From: an uncultured bacterium
GTDB lineage: Bacteria > Spirochaetota > Spirochaetia > Sphaerochaetales > Sphaerochaetaceae
Direction of reading: 5' to 3'
DNA length: 64,000 bases
NCBI GenBank assembly: GCA_905215015.1
Contig: CAJMOS010000003.1
Location: 1-64,000 of the forward strand
The position numbers were made by a program, and so were the translations under genes. The notes beneath the pieces are model-generated. The model did no database searches and was not told the origin of the DNA. It was given only the letters and a program-made list of their open reading frames with translations. Numbering within the stretch: position 1 is the first letter of the stretch; each line of letters begins with the position of its first letter. This document shows, in pieces, positions 10,074 through 18,411 of the stretch.

Positions 10074-10116
10074 GCCAAAAACGTTCCAGGCCCATTCCCG
10101 GGCCGAAGGAGTAGGA

Positions 10117-10716
10117 ATGAAGAAGCTTGTTCCGGTGCTTGCGGCATTGCTGCTTGCTTCTGGCTCTCTGTTTGCCGTTTCCGGGAGCTGGATTGGTGTG
10201 GGTACGAATACTTTTGGGTTGGCCATCACACGAACGAAATATGATGGTTCCAGTTCGTACGATTCTACGGAGTTGGCGTTGTTTTCCCCGTGGAAGGTGC
10301 AGGGTGCGGCCTATTTTGGGGAGTCGGGCAAATTCGGTATCGTCGGCGAACTTGGCGTGGATATGCCTTTCTCCCATACAGAGAGCTCTGACTTGGATTA
10401 CCATGTAACCAACATGATTATGGATTCCGGGGCGATGTTCTCCTACAAGGTGTTCCAGAAGGAGAAATTCGGGTTGGACCTGAATGGCGGCTTGCACACA
10501 TATTTGTGCTATTCCGACACTTCTTCGGGTTCGGACAAGACGTTCCAGATCAGGTCCTCGGGAAGCGCGATGTTCATGTATGATCTCATCGAGCATGTCA
10601 CGTTACGCGCAGGCGTCGATATGCGGATACTTATGGGCGAGTGGGGCGATGACGACCTGGAGTACAAGCACGCGTTCGAGATACTGGTACCGGCTTTCCT
10701 GGTCTATCGGTTCTGA
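10117..10716 (+). CDS. Small outer-membrane beta-barrel-like protein
   Basis: A 199-residue exported protein with a signal peptide (about residues 1-20, LLLASGSLFAVSG). The mature part has alternating aromatic/hydrophobic strands and ends in a terminal aromatic residue (FLVYRF), typical of small outer-membrane beta barrels. The start at 10117 has AAGGAGTAGG upstream; the frame is open further back but without a signal peptide. The family is not recognised. It is a single gene between its own promoter and a terminator. Confidence 0.6.
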   Translation: MKKLVPVLAALLLASGSLFAVSGSWIGVGTNTFGLAITRTKYDGSSSYDSTELALFSPWKVQGAAYFGESGKFGIVGELGVDMPFSHTESSDLDYHVTNMIMDSGAMFSYKVFQKEKFGLDLNGGLHTYLCYSDTSSGSDKTFQIRSSGSAMFMYDLIEHVTLRAGVDMRILMGEWGDDDLEYKHAFEILVPAFLVYRF

Positions 10717-10725
10717 GTGGACGAC

Positions 10726-10765
10726 GACGGCCTTTCTCCTCTGCGGGGAAGGGCCGTCTTGTTTC
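10726..10765 (+). terminator. Intrinsic terminator after the barrel protein
   Basis: 7-bp perfect stem (10726-10732 with 10752-10758) followed by TTGTTTCT. Confidence 0.7.
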
Positions 10766-10904
10766 TGATGGTCTTCTGGACGAGGATACGACTGGAGTAT
10801 CTGATCCGCCAGCATCGATCGTTGTCTGGATATTCCAGCCCCCTCATCCGCTCCTGCCATGTTTTCTCGGTAGGAAATCGTGTCTCCGGAAATGCCTAAG
10901 CTGT
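10766..10904. other. Intergenic stretch without a supported gene
   Basis: The stretch between the terminator of the barrel protein and the hipBA promoter region is about 300 bases. Only the minus-strand terminator-like hairpin at 10905-10944 and the hipBA promoter at 11015 stand out. Short open frames here have no ribosome-binding site or recognisable product. Confidence 0.5.
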
Positions 10905-10944
10905 GACAAAAAAGGGCATTGCAAGTTTGTCTTTTGCAATACCC
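10905..10944 (-). terminator. Orphan intrinsic terminator on the minus strand
   Basis: On the minus strand GGG-t-ATTGCAA pairs with TTGCAAT-g-CCC (arms 10934-10944 and 10914-10924) and is followed by six T. No minus-strand gene lies upstream before the tRNA-Phe at 12801, which has its own terminator. Confidence 0.65.
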
Positions 10945-11014
10945 ACAACGCAGACAACTTTTCCAAAGCAGGGAATCTATTGTCCGTTACTTCCTTTTCT
11001 ATTGTTTTCTAATA

Positions 11015-11043
11015 TTTACAATATCCTGTACAATGTATATAAT
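11015..11043 (+). promoter_or_regulatory. hipBA promoter
   Basis: TTTACA at 11015-11020, 17-bp spacer, perfect TATAAT at 11038-11043, 28 bases before the hipB start. Confidence 0.75.
11022..11039. promoter_or_regulatory. Possible HipB operator
   Basis: TATCC, eight bases, GTATA. This differs by one base from the E. coli HipB consensus TATCC-N8-GGATA and lies in the promoter spacer, where a repressor would block RNA polymerase. Only one site was found. Confidence 0.35.
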
Positions 11044-11071
11044 AATAAACATTAAATGGAAGTAGGTTGAC

Positions 11072-11389
11072 ATGAAAAAAGCCTCATACAACATATTGCC
11101 GAGAACGGAAGAAATCCTACAGACCTTAGGTGGGCAGATCAAGCTGGCCAGACTCAGACGAAGTCTTTCTGCAGAACTTGTGGCAGAGCGTGCCGGAATC
11201 AGTCGTGCTTCCCTTTGGAAGGTCGAGAAAGGTAATCCTGCTGTGGCAATGGGAATCTATGCGGCTGTTTTGCATGCGTTGCATGACCTTGATAAGGATC
11301 TGCTTCTCGTTGCAAGGGATGATGCATTTGGCAGGCAGTTGCAGGATTTGGATTTGATTACGAGAAAATGCGCACCGAAAAGGAAGTGA
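11072..11389 (+). CDS. hipB: HipB-like XRE-family antitoxin
   Basis: A 105-residue DNA-binding protein with a Cro/CI-type helix-turn-helix at about residues 20-75 (LARLRRSLSAELVAERAGIS then RASLWKVEKGNP). It precedes a HipA-like kinase by three bases, the usual order for the hipBA toxin-antitoxin pair, in which HipB binds HipA and represses the operon. It is followed by a basic tail (RKCAPKRK). Base composition is visibly AT-richer than in neighbouring genes, which suggests acquisition by transfer. Confidence 0.85.
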   Translation: MKKASYNILPRTEEILQTLGGQIKLARLRRSLSAELVAERAGISRASLWKVEKGNPAVAMGIYAAVLHALHDLDKDLLLVARDDAFGRQLQDLDLITRKCAPKRK

Positions 11390-11392
11390 ACC

Positions 11393-12652
11393 GTGGCTGG
11401 AAACCAGAAGGTTATCTATGTGTATGATGATTTCAGCGAGGATGGGCCACTTCTTATGGGCGTGCTGTATAGTGCTGTGATAAAGGGCGGAGAATCCTAT
11501 TCTTTTGCCTATGACAAGGAGTGGTTGAAGAAGACTGGGTTGCAGCTGACTTTGGATCCGGAGCTCATGCCCTATGCAGGAAGACAATATCCTTCGGGAA
11601 CGAACATATTTGGCTTGTTCGCAGACGCGTCCCCGGATCGTTGGGGCCGTGTCCTCATGCGTAAGCGGGAAAGAATCTTGGCTGAGAAAGAAGGAAGAAA
11701 ACCGGCAAAGCTCTCTGATAGTGATTTTCTTCTGGGTGTGTACGATGAGGCCAGAATGGGTGGAATCAGGCTCAAAACCGATCCTGATGGTCCGTTTCTT
11801 TCCAGCGACAAAGAAACGGCAGTTCCTCCTTGGGCTACGCTTCGAGCCTTGGAGGAAGCTTCCAGAAATTTTGAGAATGACCAGACCGGATTGTCTGAGG
11901 AATGGCTGAATCAGCTGATTGGACCAGGTTCGTCTCTTGGTGGTGCCAGACCAAAGGCAACCGTGGCAGATCCAAGGGGGCAGCTTTGGATTGCCAAATT
12001 TCCTTCCAGGAATGATGAGAATGATACCGGTGCCTGGGAAATGGTGGCACATGACCTCGGAGCGCTCTGCGGGCTCAATGTTCCCGAAGCAAAGCTTGAG
12101 AAGTTTTCTTCCCTTGGAAGCACGTTCCTGGTGAAGCGATTTGATCGTATGGGAGCAAAGCGAGTTCACTTTGCATCTGCGATGACGCTCCTCGGAAAAA
12201 CGGATGGGGCATCGGCAGCAGACGGAAGCAGCTATCTGGATATTGCAGCATTCATCAGGTCGTACGGCGCACAACCGAGGAAGGATCTTCTTGAACTGTG
12301 GAAGCGGATTGTCTTCAATATGGCGATTTCGAATACTGACGACCATCTGCGGAACCATGCGTTCGTCCTCACTCGAAAAGGATGGGAGCTTTCGCCTCTG
12401 TACGACGTGAATCCAGTACCGTATGGTGACGAGCTGTCACTGAATGTGAACGAAGGGAACAACAGCATCGACATCAATCTTGCCATCCAGACTGCATGGT
12501 GGTTTGGCATCACGGCATCTGACGCGAAAGATTACGCGGAAGAGATCAGGAAAGTGGTCAGGGAAAACTGGAACGGACTGGCTTCTGGATACGGACTTAC
12601 TCGCAGGCAGGTCGAGGAGATGAAACCTGCTTTCAGCGCTTGTTATGATTGA
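11393..12652 (+). CDS. hipA: HipA-like serine/threonine kinase toxin
   Basis: A 419-residue kinase of the HipA family, close to the length of E. coli HipA. Key parts are the N-terminal subdomain (MGVLYSAVIKGG), the glycine-rich loop GSSLGGARPK (179-188), the ATP-binding Lys202, the catalytic NTDDHLRNH (314-322) and the metal-binding Asp338 in LSPLYDVNP. All look intact, so an active kinase is expected. In the known family the target is glutamyl-tRNA synthetase or another tRNA synthetase; the target here is unknown. Translation probably begins at GTG 11393 behind AGGAAG, three bases after hipB. The pair is AT-richer than its surroundings. Confidence 0.88.
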   Translation: MAGNQKVIYVYDDFSEDGPLLMGVLYSAVIKGGESYSFAYDKEWLKKTGLQLTLDPELMPYAGRQYPSGTNIFGLFADASPDRWGRVLMRKRERILAEKEGRKPAKLSDSDFLLGVYDEARMGGIRLKTDPDGPFLSSDKETAVPPWATLRALEEASRNFENDQTGLSEEWLNQLIGPGSSLGGARPKATVADPRGQLWIAKFPSRNDENDTGAWEMVAHDLGALCGLNVPEAKLEKFSSLGSTFLVKRFDRMGAKRVHFASAMTLLGKTDGASAADGSSYLDIAAFIRSYGAQPRKDLLELWKRIVFNMAISNTDDHLRNHAFVLTRKGWELSPLYDVNPVPYGDELSLNVNEGNNSIDINLAIQTAWWFGITASDAKDYAEEIRKVVRENWNGLASGYGLTRRQVEEMKPAFSACYD

Positions 12653-12751
12653 AAGGCTCTCTACAGATGCGCGTGGGATGCGGCGGGAGGAAGGGGCCGT
12701 GGCCGAATGGGTGTTGGACACCGGCTACCCCACGACATGCTGATTTGAACC

Positions 12752-12790
12752 AAAAAGAAAACGCAACTCATTGTATGATAATGAGTTGCG
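12752..12790 (-). terminator. Terminator of tRNA-Phe
   Basis: An 11-bp perfect stem (12762-12772 with 12780-12790, 7-base loop) directly downstream of the tRNA on the minus strand, followed by TTTTCTTTTTGG. Confidence 0.85.
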
Positions 12791-12800
12791 TCATCTGGCT

Positions 12801-12873
12801 TGCCGCCTCCAGGAATCGAACCAGGGACACAAGGATTTTCAGTCCTTTGCTCTACCAACTGAGCTAAAGCGGC
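12801..12873 (-). tRNA. tRNA-Phe (GAA)
   Basis: A 73-base cloverleaf on the minus strand beginning GCCGCTTTAGCTCAG. The acceptor stem closes with AGGCGGC plus discriminator A, the anticodon stem AAGGA/TCCTT encloses loop CTGAAAA (anticodon GAA), and the T arm carries GGTTCGATTCC. The 3' CCA is not encoded. A promoter and a terminator flank it. Confidence 0.96.
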
Positions 12874-12886
12874 ATGTGCGAGAAAG

Positions 12887-12915
12887 AGAGTACCAAATTC
12901 CCGAAATTATGTAAA
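12887..12915 (-). promoter_or_regulatory. tRNA-Phe promoter
   Basis: On the minus strand TTTACA (12910-12915), 17-bp spacer, TACTCT (12887-12892). The predicted start lies about 7 bases before the tRNA. Confidence 0.65.
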
Positions 12916-13026
12916 CCCCCAAAAGATTTTTTCCCTGTCGGGATAGGCTTGTATCTGCTTTGCGTTGTATTTTTCCGGTTGATCCTGTACTGTCAATCCC
13001 CGCGGTTTTATGGCATGATGGGGGAC

Positions 13027-14016
13027 ATGGATGATCACGTACGCAGAGCGTTGTTCTATACGGTTCTGACCGAGGCGAAGGATGGTTCCGAAACGGCGGT
13101 GATGCCGGTCTTCAACGAGGTGGCGGGCATGCACCTGAAGCCGGAGAAGGAATTTGTCGAGTGCGCCTCGCGATTGTCCTTGTCTTTGAAGGAGATGGAA
13201 CCGCTGATCGACAACCAGTATGCCAGCTTCGCAAAACTGGATTCCGCGGTACGCGTCATTTCCTGGGAAGACCCCGAGTGGCCGAGCCAGACCTTCGGGA
13301 CCGCCTATTGTCCCCGGTTCCTCTATCTGCATGGCGACGTCTCGCTGTTGTCCCGTCCGATGGTGAGTGTCATCGGGACACGTAAGCCCGATTTGGCTGG
13401 CAAGAAGCTCTGCGTGGAAACGGTCGAGGCGTTGGGGGCCAAGGGCCTGGTGATCGCCAGCGGGCTTGCCCTCGGCATCGACGGGGTGGCCCATATGACG
13501 GCGCTGAGGATGGGCTTTCCCACCGTATGTGTGATAGGAACTCCAATCGACCAGTACTATCCTGCCGAGCACCAGCGCCTGCAGAACGAGATTGCCGGCA
13601 AGGGGCTGGTGGTCAGCCGTTTCGCTCCCTCGCTACCGACCCAGAAGTGGTATTTCCTGGTCCGAAACCGATTGATGAGCTCGCTTTCGATAGCCAGCGT
13701 GATTGTCGAGGAGAAGGACGGAGGAGGGGCGATAAGCCAGGCCGAATATTCCCTTGAGCAGGGGCACCGTGTCTGCTTCTATCAATCCACGCTGGACAAC
13801 AGCGCGATCCTTTGGCCGCGAAAACTCAGCGAACGGGACCATGTGCTGGTCGCACGTACCCCGGTCTCCCTTGCCAAGGCGCTGGCGCCCCAGGCACGGC
13901 AGGAGCATGTCCGGCGGAAAGCCGCGCCTCCTGTATCCAGGATAGTCCCGCCCGCACCCCCAAAACGGAAAAGGAAGGAAAGCCCTGTTCCCTCCGGGCA
14001 ACTCTCGCTTTTCTAA
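13027..14016 (+). CDS. dprA: DNA-processing protein DprA/Smf
   Basis: A 329-residue DprA-type Rossmann-fold protein, which in other bacteria binds incoming single-stranded DNA and loads RecA. Diagnostic blocks are VSVIGTRKPDLAGKKL, ASGLALGIDGVAH and FLVRNRLMSSLSIASVIVEE, then GGAISQAEYSLEQGHRV. It ends in a basic, proline-rich tail (PPAPPKRKRK) closing with QLSLF. ATG 13027 follows GGGGG; ATG 13015 is an alternative. A frame open back to 12874 would run into the tRNA and is unlikely. The gene is separate from alaS by about 90 bases. Confidence 0.83.
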   Translation: MDDHVRRALFYTVLTEAKDGSETAVMPVFNEVAGMHLKPEKEFVECASRLSLSLKEMEPLIDNQYASFAKLDSAVRVISWEDPEWPSQTFGTAYCPRFLYLHGDVSLLSRPMVSVIGTRKPDLAGKKLCVETVEALGAKGLVIASGLALGIDGVAHMTALRMGFPTVCVIGTPIDQYYPAEHQRLQNEIAGKGLVVSRFAPSLPTQKWYFLVRNRLMSSLSIASVIVEEKDGGGAISQAEYSLEQGHRVCFYQSTLDNSAILWPRKLSERDHVLVARTPVSLAKALAPQARQEHVRRKAAPPVSRIVPPAPPKRKRKESPVPSGQLSLF

Positions 14017-14041
14017 CCCCTTTCCTCAAAGGCCGATATAG

Positions 14042-14055
14042 GGTACAACTGTACC
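14042..14055. promoter_or_regulatory. 14-base inverted repeat upstream of alaS
   Basis: GGTACA-AC-TGTACC, a perfect 6-bp inverted repeat 53 bases before the alaS start. It could be an operator or a short leader hairpin; no regulator is evident. Confidence 0.35.
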
Positions 14056-14107
14056 GAATAAACGACTTGTATTTTGAAGGAGGGCGACAGAAGCCGCCGT
14101 ATCGATT

Positions 14108-15910
14108 ATGAATAGATTGACTGCTAACGAACTGCGTCAGAAGTACATTGACTTCTACGTCAGCAAAGGACACAAACAGATCAGTGGAGCTTCCCTGATT
14201 CCGGAAAACGACCCGACCGTTTTGTTCACGACCGCCGGCATGCATCCGCTCGTTCCCTATCTGATGGGACAGCAGGACCACCCGCAGGGCAACAAGCTCA
14301 CCGACTACCAGAAATGCGTCCGCACCGGAGACATTGATTCCGTCGGGGATTCGAGCCACCTGACCTTTTTCGAGATGCTTGGCAACTGGTCCTTGGGGGC
14401 CTATTTCAAGAAAGAGGCGATCGCCTACAGCTACGAGTTCCTGACCACCGTGCTCGGCATCGATCCCGACAGGCTTTCCGTCACGGTCTTCGCCGGCGAC
14501 GAGAAAGAGGGCATCCCTGCCGATGAGGAGGCCGCGTCCTACTGGGAGTCCCACGGGATTCCCCGCGAGCGCATCTTCTTCCTGCCCCGCGAGGACAACT
14601 GGTGGGGTCCGGCCGGCGAGACCGGTCCCTGCGGTCCTGACAGCGAGATGTTCATCGATACCGGACGCCCGGCCTGCGGTCCCGACTGCAAACCCGGTTG
14701 CCACTGCGGCAAGTATCTGGAAATCTGGAATGACGTCTTCATGCAGTACAACAAGACCGAGGACGGCAAGTTCGTTCCGCTGAAGCGCAAGTGCATCGAT
14801 ACCGGCATGGGCATCGAGCGCACCATCAGCATCCTGCAGGGAAAGAAAAGCGTCTATGAGACCGAGGTGTTCCAGCCGATCCTCAAGGGTATCAGCGACC
14901 TGTGCGGGAAGCAGTACGGCGAAAACGAGGAGACTGATGTCTCCATGCGCATCATCGCCGACCATGTCCGTACCAGCGTCTTCATCTTGGGCGACGAGAA
15001 GGGAATGGCCCCGAGCAACGTCGGCCAGGGGTATATCCTGCGCCGTCTGATCCGTCGCGCTGTGCGCCACGGACACAAGCTCGGCATCGACAAGCCCTTC
15101 CTCACCGAACTGGCCCCGATCGTGCTCGACCTGTACGGACAGCCCTATCCGGAGCTCCTCGCCCATAAGGACTTCATCTTCACCGAGCTGAAGAACGAGG
15201 AGGTGAAGTTCGAGGAGACGTTGGTCAAGGGCGAGAAAGAGTTCGAGAAGATGCTTCCCAACTTGCTCAAGGATCCTCGCAAGGTCGTCGGCGGACGCAC
15301 TGCCTTCAAGCTGTATGATACCTACGGCTACCCGATCGAGCTGACCAGAGAGCTTGCCAAGGAGCACGGCATGACCGTCGACGAAGAGGGTTTCAAGGCC
15401 GCCTTCGAGAAACACCAGGAAATCAGCCGTGGAGGGAGCGAGCAGCAGTTCAAGGGTGGTCTTGCCGACCACAGCGAGCAGACTACTGCCCTGCATACCG
15501 CGACCCACCTGCTGCACGCCGCCCTTTGCGACGTCCTGGGCGGTTACGTCAAACAACTTGGCTCCAACATCACAGCCGAGCGTCTTCGCTTCGATTTCAA
15601 CCACGACGAGCCGCTGACCAAGGAGGAAATCCAGAAGGTCGAGGACCTGGTCAACGAGCAGATCAGGAAAGACCTGCCGGTCACCTACAAAGTCGAAAGC
15701 CTCGATGAGGCCAAGGCCGAGGGCGCCTTCGCCCAGTTCTCCTCGAAGTACGGCGAGCAGGTGAAGGTCTACTCGATTGGAGACTTCAGCAAGGAGGTCT
15801 GTGGAGGCCCGCACGTGACGCACACCGGCGATATGGGCCATTTCCACATCGTCAAGGAACAGTCCTCTTCCCATGGAGTGCGCCGCATCAAGGCGGTCTT
15901 GGAGAAGTAA
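14108..15910 (+). CDS. alaS: Alanyl-tRNA synthetase, short form without C-Ala domain
   Basis: Charges tRNA-Ala with alanine. The 600-residue protein has the class II catalytic domain at the N terminus (FTTAGMHPLVPYLMG), the tRNA-recognition domain, and the editing domain with its metal ligands His463, His467, Cys565 and His569 (HTATHLL and CGGPHV). It stops right after the editing domain, whereas most bacterial AlaS proteins are about 870 residues and carry a C-Ala domain. Short AlaS proteins are known in spirochaetes. The nearest GGAGG is about 24 bases before ATG 14108, farther than usual, but an in-frame stop lies close upstream and the N terminus matches the family. pepC follows after three bases. 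Confidence 0.95.
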   Translation: MNRLTANELRQKYIDFYVSKGHKQISGASLIPENDPTVLFTTAGMHPLVPYLMGQQDHPQGNKLTDYQKCVRTGDIDSVGDSSHLTFFEMLGNWSLGAYFKKEAIAYSYEFLTTVLGIDPDRLSVTVFAGDEKEGIPADEEAASYWESHGIPRERIFFLPREDNWWGPAGETGPCGPDSEMFIDTGRPACGPDCKPGCHCGKYLEIWNDVFMQYNKTEDGKFVPLKRKCIDTGMGIERTISILQGKKSVYETEVFQPILKGISDLCGKQYGENEETDVSMRIIADHVRTSVFILGDEKGMAPSNVGQGYILRRLIRRAVRHGHKLGIDKPFLTELAPIVLDLYGQPYPELLAHKDFIFTELKNEEVKFEETLVKGEKEFEKMLPNLLKDPRKVVGGRTAFKLYDTYGYPIELTRELAKEHGMTVDEEGFKAAFEKHQEISRGGSEQQFKGGLADHSEQTTALHTATHLLHAALCDVLGGYVKQLGSNITAERLRFDFNHDEPLTKEEIQKVEDLVNEQIRKDLPVTYKVESLDEAKAEGAFAQFSSKYGEQVKVYSIGDFSKEVCGGPHVTHTGDMGHFHIVKEQSSSHGVRRIKAVLEK

Positions 15911-15913
15911 GCC

Positions 15914-17251
15914 ATGAACGAGTCCATCACCTTGGAAGCCCTCAAGGCTTTTGACTGCGCTTTCGACGAGAAACATGAGCACCGCGTGGCGATGAACGCG
16001 ACGGTGCGGAACGGCATCAACGGCAGCGCGCACGACTATGAGGCCGTGCGCGAGAGCCGCCATCAGTTCTCCAATACCATCTATGCCGGCAAGATCACCA
16101 ACCAGAAGAAGTCCGGCCGATGCTGGATGTTCTCCGCGTTGAACGTGATGCGCCTGGAGGCGATGGAGAAGTGCTCGCTCGAGAACCTCGAGCTGAGCCA
16201 GAACTATCCGCTCTTCTGGGACAAGCTGGAGAAATCCAACTGGTTCCTTGAATCCATCATCGAGACCAAGGACGAGCCGGTCGACGGAAGGCTGGTCAGC
16301 TACCTGCTTGCCGACCCGATGGGGGATGGCGGGCAGTGGGACATGTTCGTCAATCTGGTCGAGAAATACGGTGTGGTGCCCAAGGATGCCATGCCGGAAA
16401 GCGCCTCTTCCTCGGAGACGAGGGAGCTGGACAAGTACCTGACCCTGAAGCTTCGCGAGTTCGCCTGCATCCTGCGCACGGCGGCCTTGAAGAACGCCAT
16501 GTCTGTGTCGGCGTTGAGAACGATGAAAGAGGACATGCTCTCCACCATCTACCGCATGCTCTGCATCGCGCTTGGCAAACCTCCGGTGACCTTCACCTGG
16601 GAAGTGACCAACAAGAAAGGGGAGTTCATCCGTGAGGAGTCGATTACCCCGAAGGCCTTCTTCGACAAGTATGTCGGCATGCAGTTCGACGACTATGTCT
16701 CCCTGATCAACGCTCCGACCGCCGACAAGCCGTTTGGTCGTACCTACACCGTCCAGTATCTGGGCAATGTGAAGGGCGGTAGGCCGGTCCTCTACCTGAA
16801 CCTGCCGGTCGAGCGGCTGAAGGAGATGGCCACAAGCCAGATCAAGGATGGAAAAGCGGTCTGGTTCGGCAGCGACGTCGGCCAGTTCAGCGAGCGGACC
16901 AGCGGGCTGATGGACCTGCATGCGCTGGATGTCGCAGGACTGTTCGACACCAACTTCCCGCTGAACAAGGCGCAACGGCTGGACTACGGCGAGAGCCGGA
17001 TGACCCATGCGATGGTGCTTACCGGCGTAAACCTGGACAAGAACGGCAAGCCGAACCGCTGGAAGGTGGAGAACAGCTGGGGCGAGGATGTCGGGGACAA
17101 GGGCTTCTTTGTCATGACCGACGACTGGTTCAGCGAGTTCACCTACCAGGTGGTGGTCAACAAGAAATACCTGACCGCCCAAGAGCGGGAAATGCTCGCC
17201 CAAAAGCCAATCGAGCTCAAGCCGTGGGACCCGATGGGTTCCTTGGCCTGA
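15914..17251 (+). CDS. pepC: Aminopeptidase C (bleomycin hydrolase family, peptidase C1)
   Basis: A 445-residue cytoplasmic cysteine aminopeptidase. The catalytic triad is visible as Cys70 in SGRCWMFSALN, His365 in MTHAMVLTGVN and Asn387 in VENSWGED, all at spacings expected of PepC/bleomycin hydrolase. Family members form barrel-shaped hexamers that trim peptides. The start codon lies three bases after the alaS stop, so the two genes are co-transcribed. The transcript ends at the hairpin at 17277. Confidence 0.95.
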   Translation: MNESITLEALKAFDCAFDEKHEHRVAMNATVRNGINGSAHDYEAVRESRHQFSNTIYAGKITNQKKSGRCWMFSALNVMRLEAMEKCSLENLELSQNYPLFWDKLEKSNWFLESIIETKDEPVDGRLVSYLLADPMGDGGQWDMFVNLVEKYGVVPKDAMPESASSSETRELDKYLTLKLREFACILRTAALKNAMSVSALRTMKEDMLSTIYRMLCIALGKPPVTFTWEVTNKKGEFIREESITPKAFFDKYVGMQFDDYVSLINAPTADKPFGRTYTVQYLGNVKGGRPVLYLNLPVERLKEMATSQIKDGKAVWFGSDVGQFSERTSGLMDLHALDVAGLFDTNFPLNKAQRLDYGESRMTHAMVLTGVNLDKNGKPNRWKVENSWGEDVGDKGFFVMTDDWFSEFTYQVVVNKKYLTAQEREMLAQKPIELKPWDPMGSLA

Positions 17252-17276
17252 GTGGTCAGGACGCAAACGTGACTGA

Positions 17277-17306
17277 GGCCTCGGGAGACACCCGGGGCCT
17301 TCTTGT
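17277..17306 (+). terminator. Terminator of alaS-pepC
   Basis: 9-bp stem (17277-17285 with 17291-17299, one G-T pair, 5-base loop) followed by TTCTTGT. It sits between the convergent pepC and rlmN genes. Confidence 0.75.
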
Positions 17307-18346
17307 CATTGGGTGGATCCGGCCTTTTCCTTGGTCTTGGTGGCCAGCTGTCCGCAGGCGCCGTTGACCCCGCGCCCCTTGCTGTAGCGGATGGTGTATT
17401 TCACGCCGAACATGTCCAGATAGCGGCAGAATTTTCCTATTTCCTTCTCGTCGGGGCGGCTCCAAGGCAACTCGGCAGCCTCGTTGTAGGGAATCAGGTT
17501 GACAATCACGTCCAGTCCCCTGATGTAGGCAGCCAGCTTCTTCGCCGAGCTTTCGGTGGTATTGGTCCCGCCGAGCATGCAGTACTCGAAGGTGAAGCGT
17601 TTGCCGCCTCCCTCCTGGTATTCCTGGAGCGCCCGCTTCAGGTCGGCGAGGGGAAAGGTCCGGTTGACCGGCATCAGCTCGTTTCTCAGCCTGTCGTCGG
17701 CAGACACCAGGCTGACGGCGAGGCGTAGCGGCAGGTTGGTCGCCGCAAGCCGTCTGATTCCCGGAACGACACCGCTGGTGCTGATCGTGATGCGGCGTAG
17801 CGAGAGATTGAAGGTGTCCTTGTCGTGGAAGTAGGCGATGGCGCGCAGCACATTGTCCAGGTTGGCAAGCGGTTCTCCCATTCCCATGAAGACGATATGG
17901 CTTGCCGGCTCGATCTTGTTCAGGTGGATGAACTGCTCGATGATTTCCTCGGCCGCCAGATTCCGCTCCAGCCCCATGGTCCCGGTCCGACAGAAAGCGC
18001 AGTGCTGGGCGCACCCCACCTGGCTGGAAAGGCATGCGGTGTGCTCACCCTTGCCGTTCTCCAGCATGACGCATTCCACCAGGGAACCATCGTAGAGTTT
18101 GAGCGCAAGTTTGGTGGAGCCGTCGTTGTCGGCATGCTGGTCGGCCACCTCGCTCGAGGTGGCCTTCGGCATCAGGCCGGAAAGTCGTTCCCGCTCGACC
18201 TTGGAGAGGTCGCTCATTTCCTGGAAATCGGTCACTCCCTTGGCCAGCCAGCGGTAGATCTGCTTGCCCTCGAAGGGGCGGGGAAGCCCAAGAACCTTGA
18301 CGAGATCTTCCGGTGAAAGCCCGTAGAGGGAAAGTGGTAATGCCAT
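17306..18346 (-). CDS. rlmN: 23S rRNA (adenine-2503-C2)-methyltransferase RlmN
   Basis: A 346-residue radical SAM enzyme that methylates C2 of adenine 2503 in 23S rRNA (and A37 of some tRNAs). The iron-sulfur cluster motif is CAQHCAFC with Cys112, Cys116 and Cys119. A cysteine seven residues before it (Cys105) and Cys331 in NGACGQL correspond to the two catalytic cysteines of E. coli RlmN (118 and 355). The YCMLGGTN and MGEPLAN blocks are present. It is convergent with pepC and divergent from the secreted protein at 18412. Confidence 0.96.
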   Translation of the reverse strand: MALPLSLYGLSPEDLVKVLGLPRPFEGKQIYRWLAKGVTDFQEMSDLSKVERERLSGLMPKATSSEVADQHADNDGSTKLALKLYDGSLVECVMLENGKGEHTACLSSQVGCAQHCAFCRTGTMGLERNLAAEEIIEQFIHLNKIEPASHIVFMGMGEPLANLDNVLRAIAYFHDKDTFNLSLRRITISTSGVVPGIRRLAATNLPLRLAVSLVSADDRLRNELMPVNRTFPLADLKRALQEYQEGGGKRFTFEYCMLGGTNTTESSAKKLAAYIRGLDVIVNLIPYNEAAELPWSRPDEKEIGKFCRYLDMFGVKYTIRYSKGRGVNGACGQLATKTKEKAGSTQ

Positions 18347-18395
18347 GGTATGCCTCCCGGCAAAACGATAGCGGAAAGCATCCTGGTTTGCAATG

Positions 18396-18404
18396 TGCTA
18401 TAGT
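18396..18404 (+). promoter_or_regulatory. Extended -10 element before the gene at 18412
   Basis: TGC-TATAGT, a TGn-extended -10 box ending 7 bases before ATG 18412. No good -35 element is seen, which is normal for extended -10 promoters. It would give an almost leaderless transcript. Confidence 0.45.
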
Positions 18405-18411
18405 GGGATGT

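Noticed and set aside
12874..13026. An N-terminal extension of DprA
   Set aside because: The extra 51 residues begin at the edge of tRNA-Phe and have no homology; ATG 13027 has a ribosome-binding site.
13826..17266. A 1146-codon open frame on the minus strand
   Set aside because: It lies antisense to alaS and pepC, which are certain. Strong third-position GC bias makes long antisense frames here.
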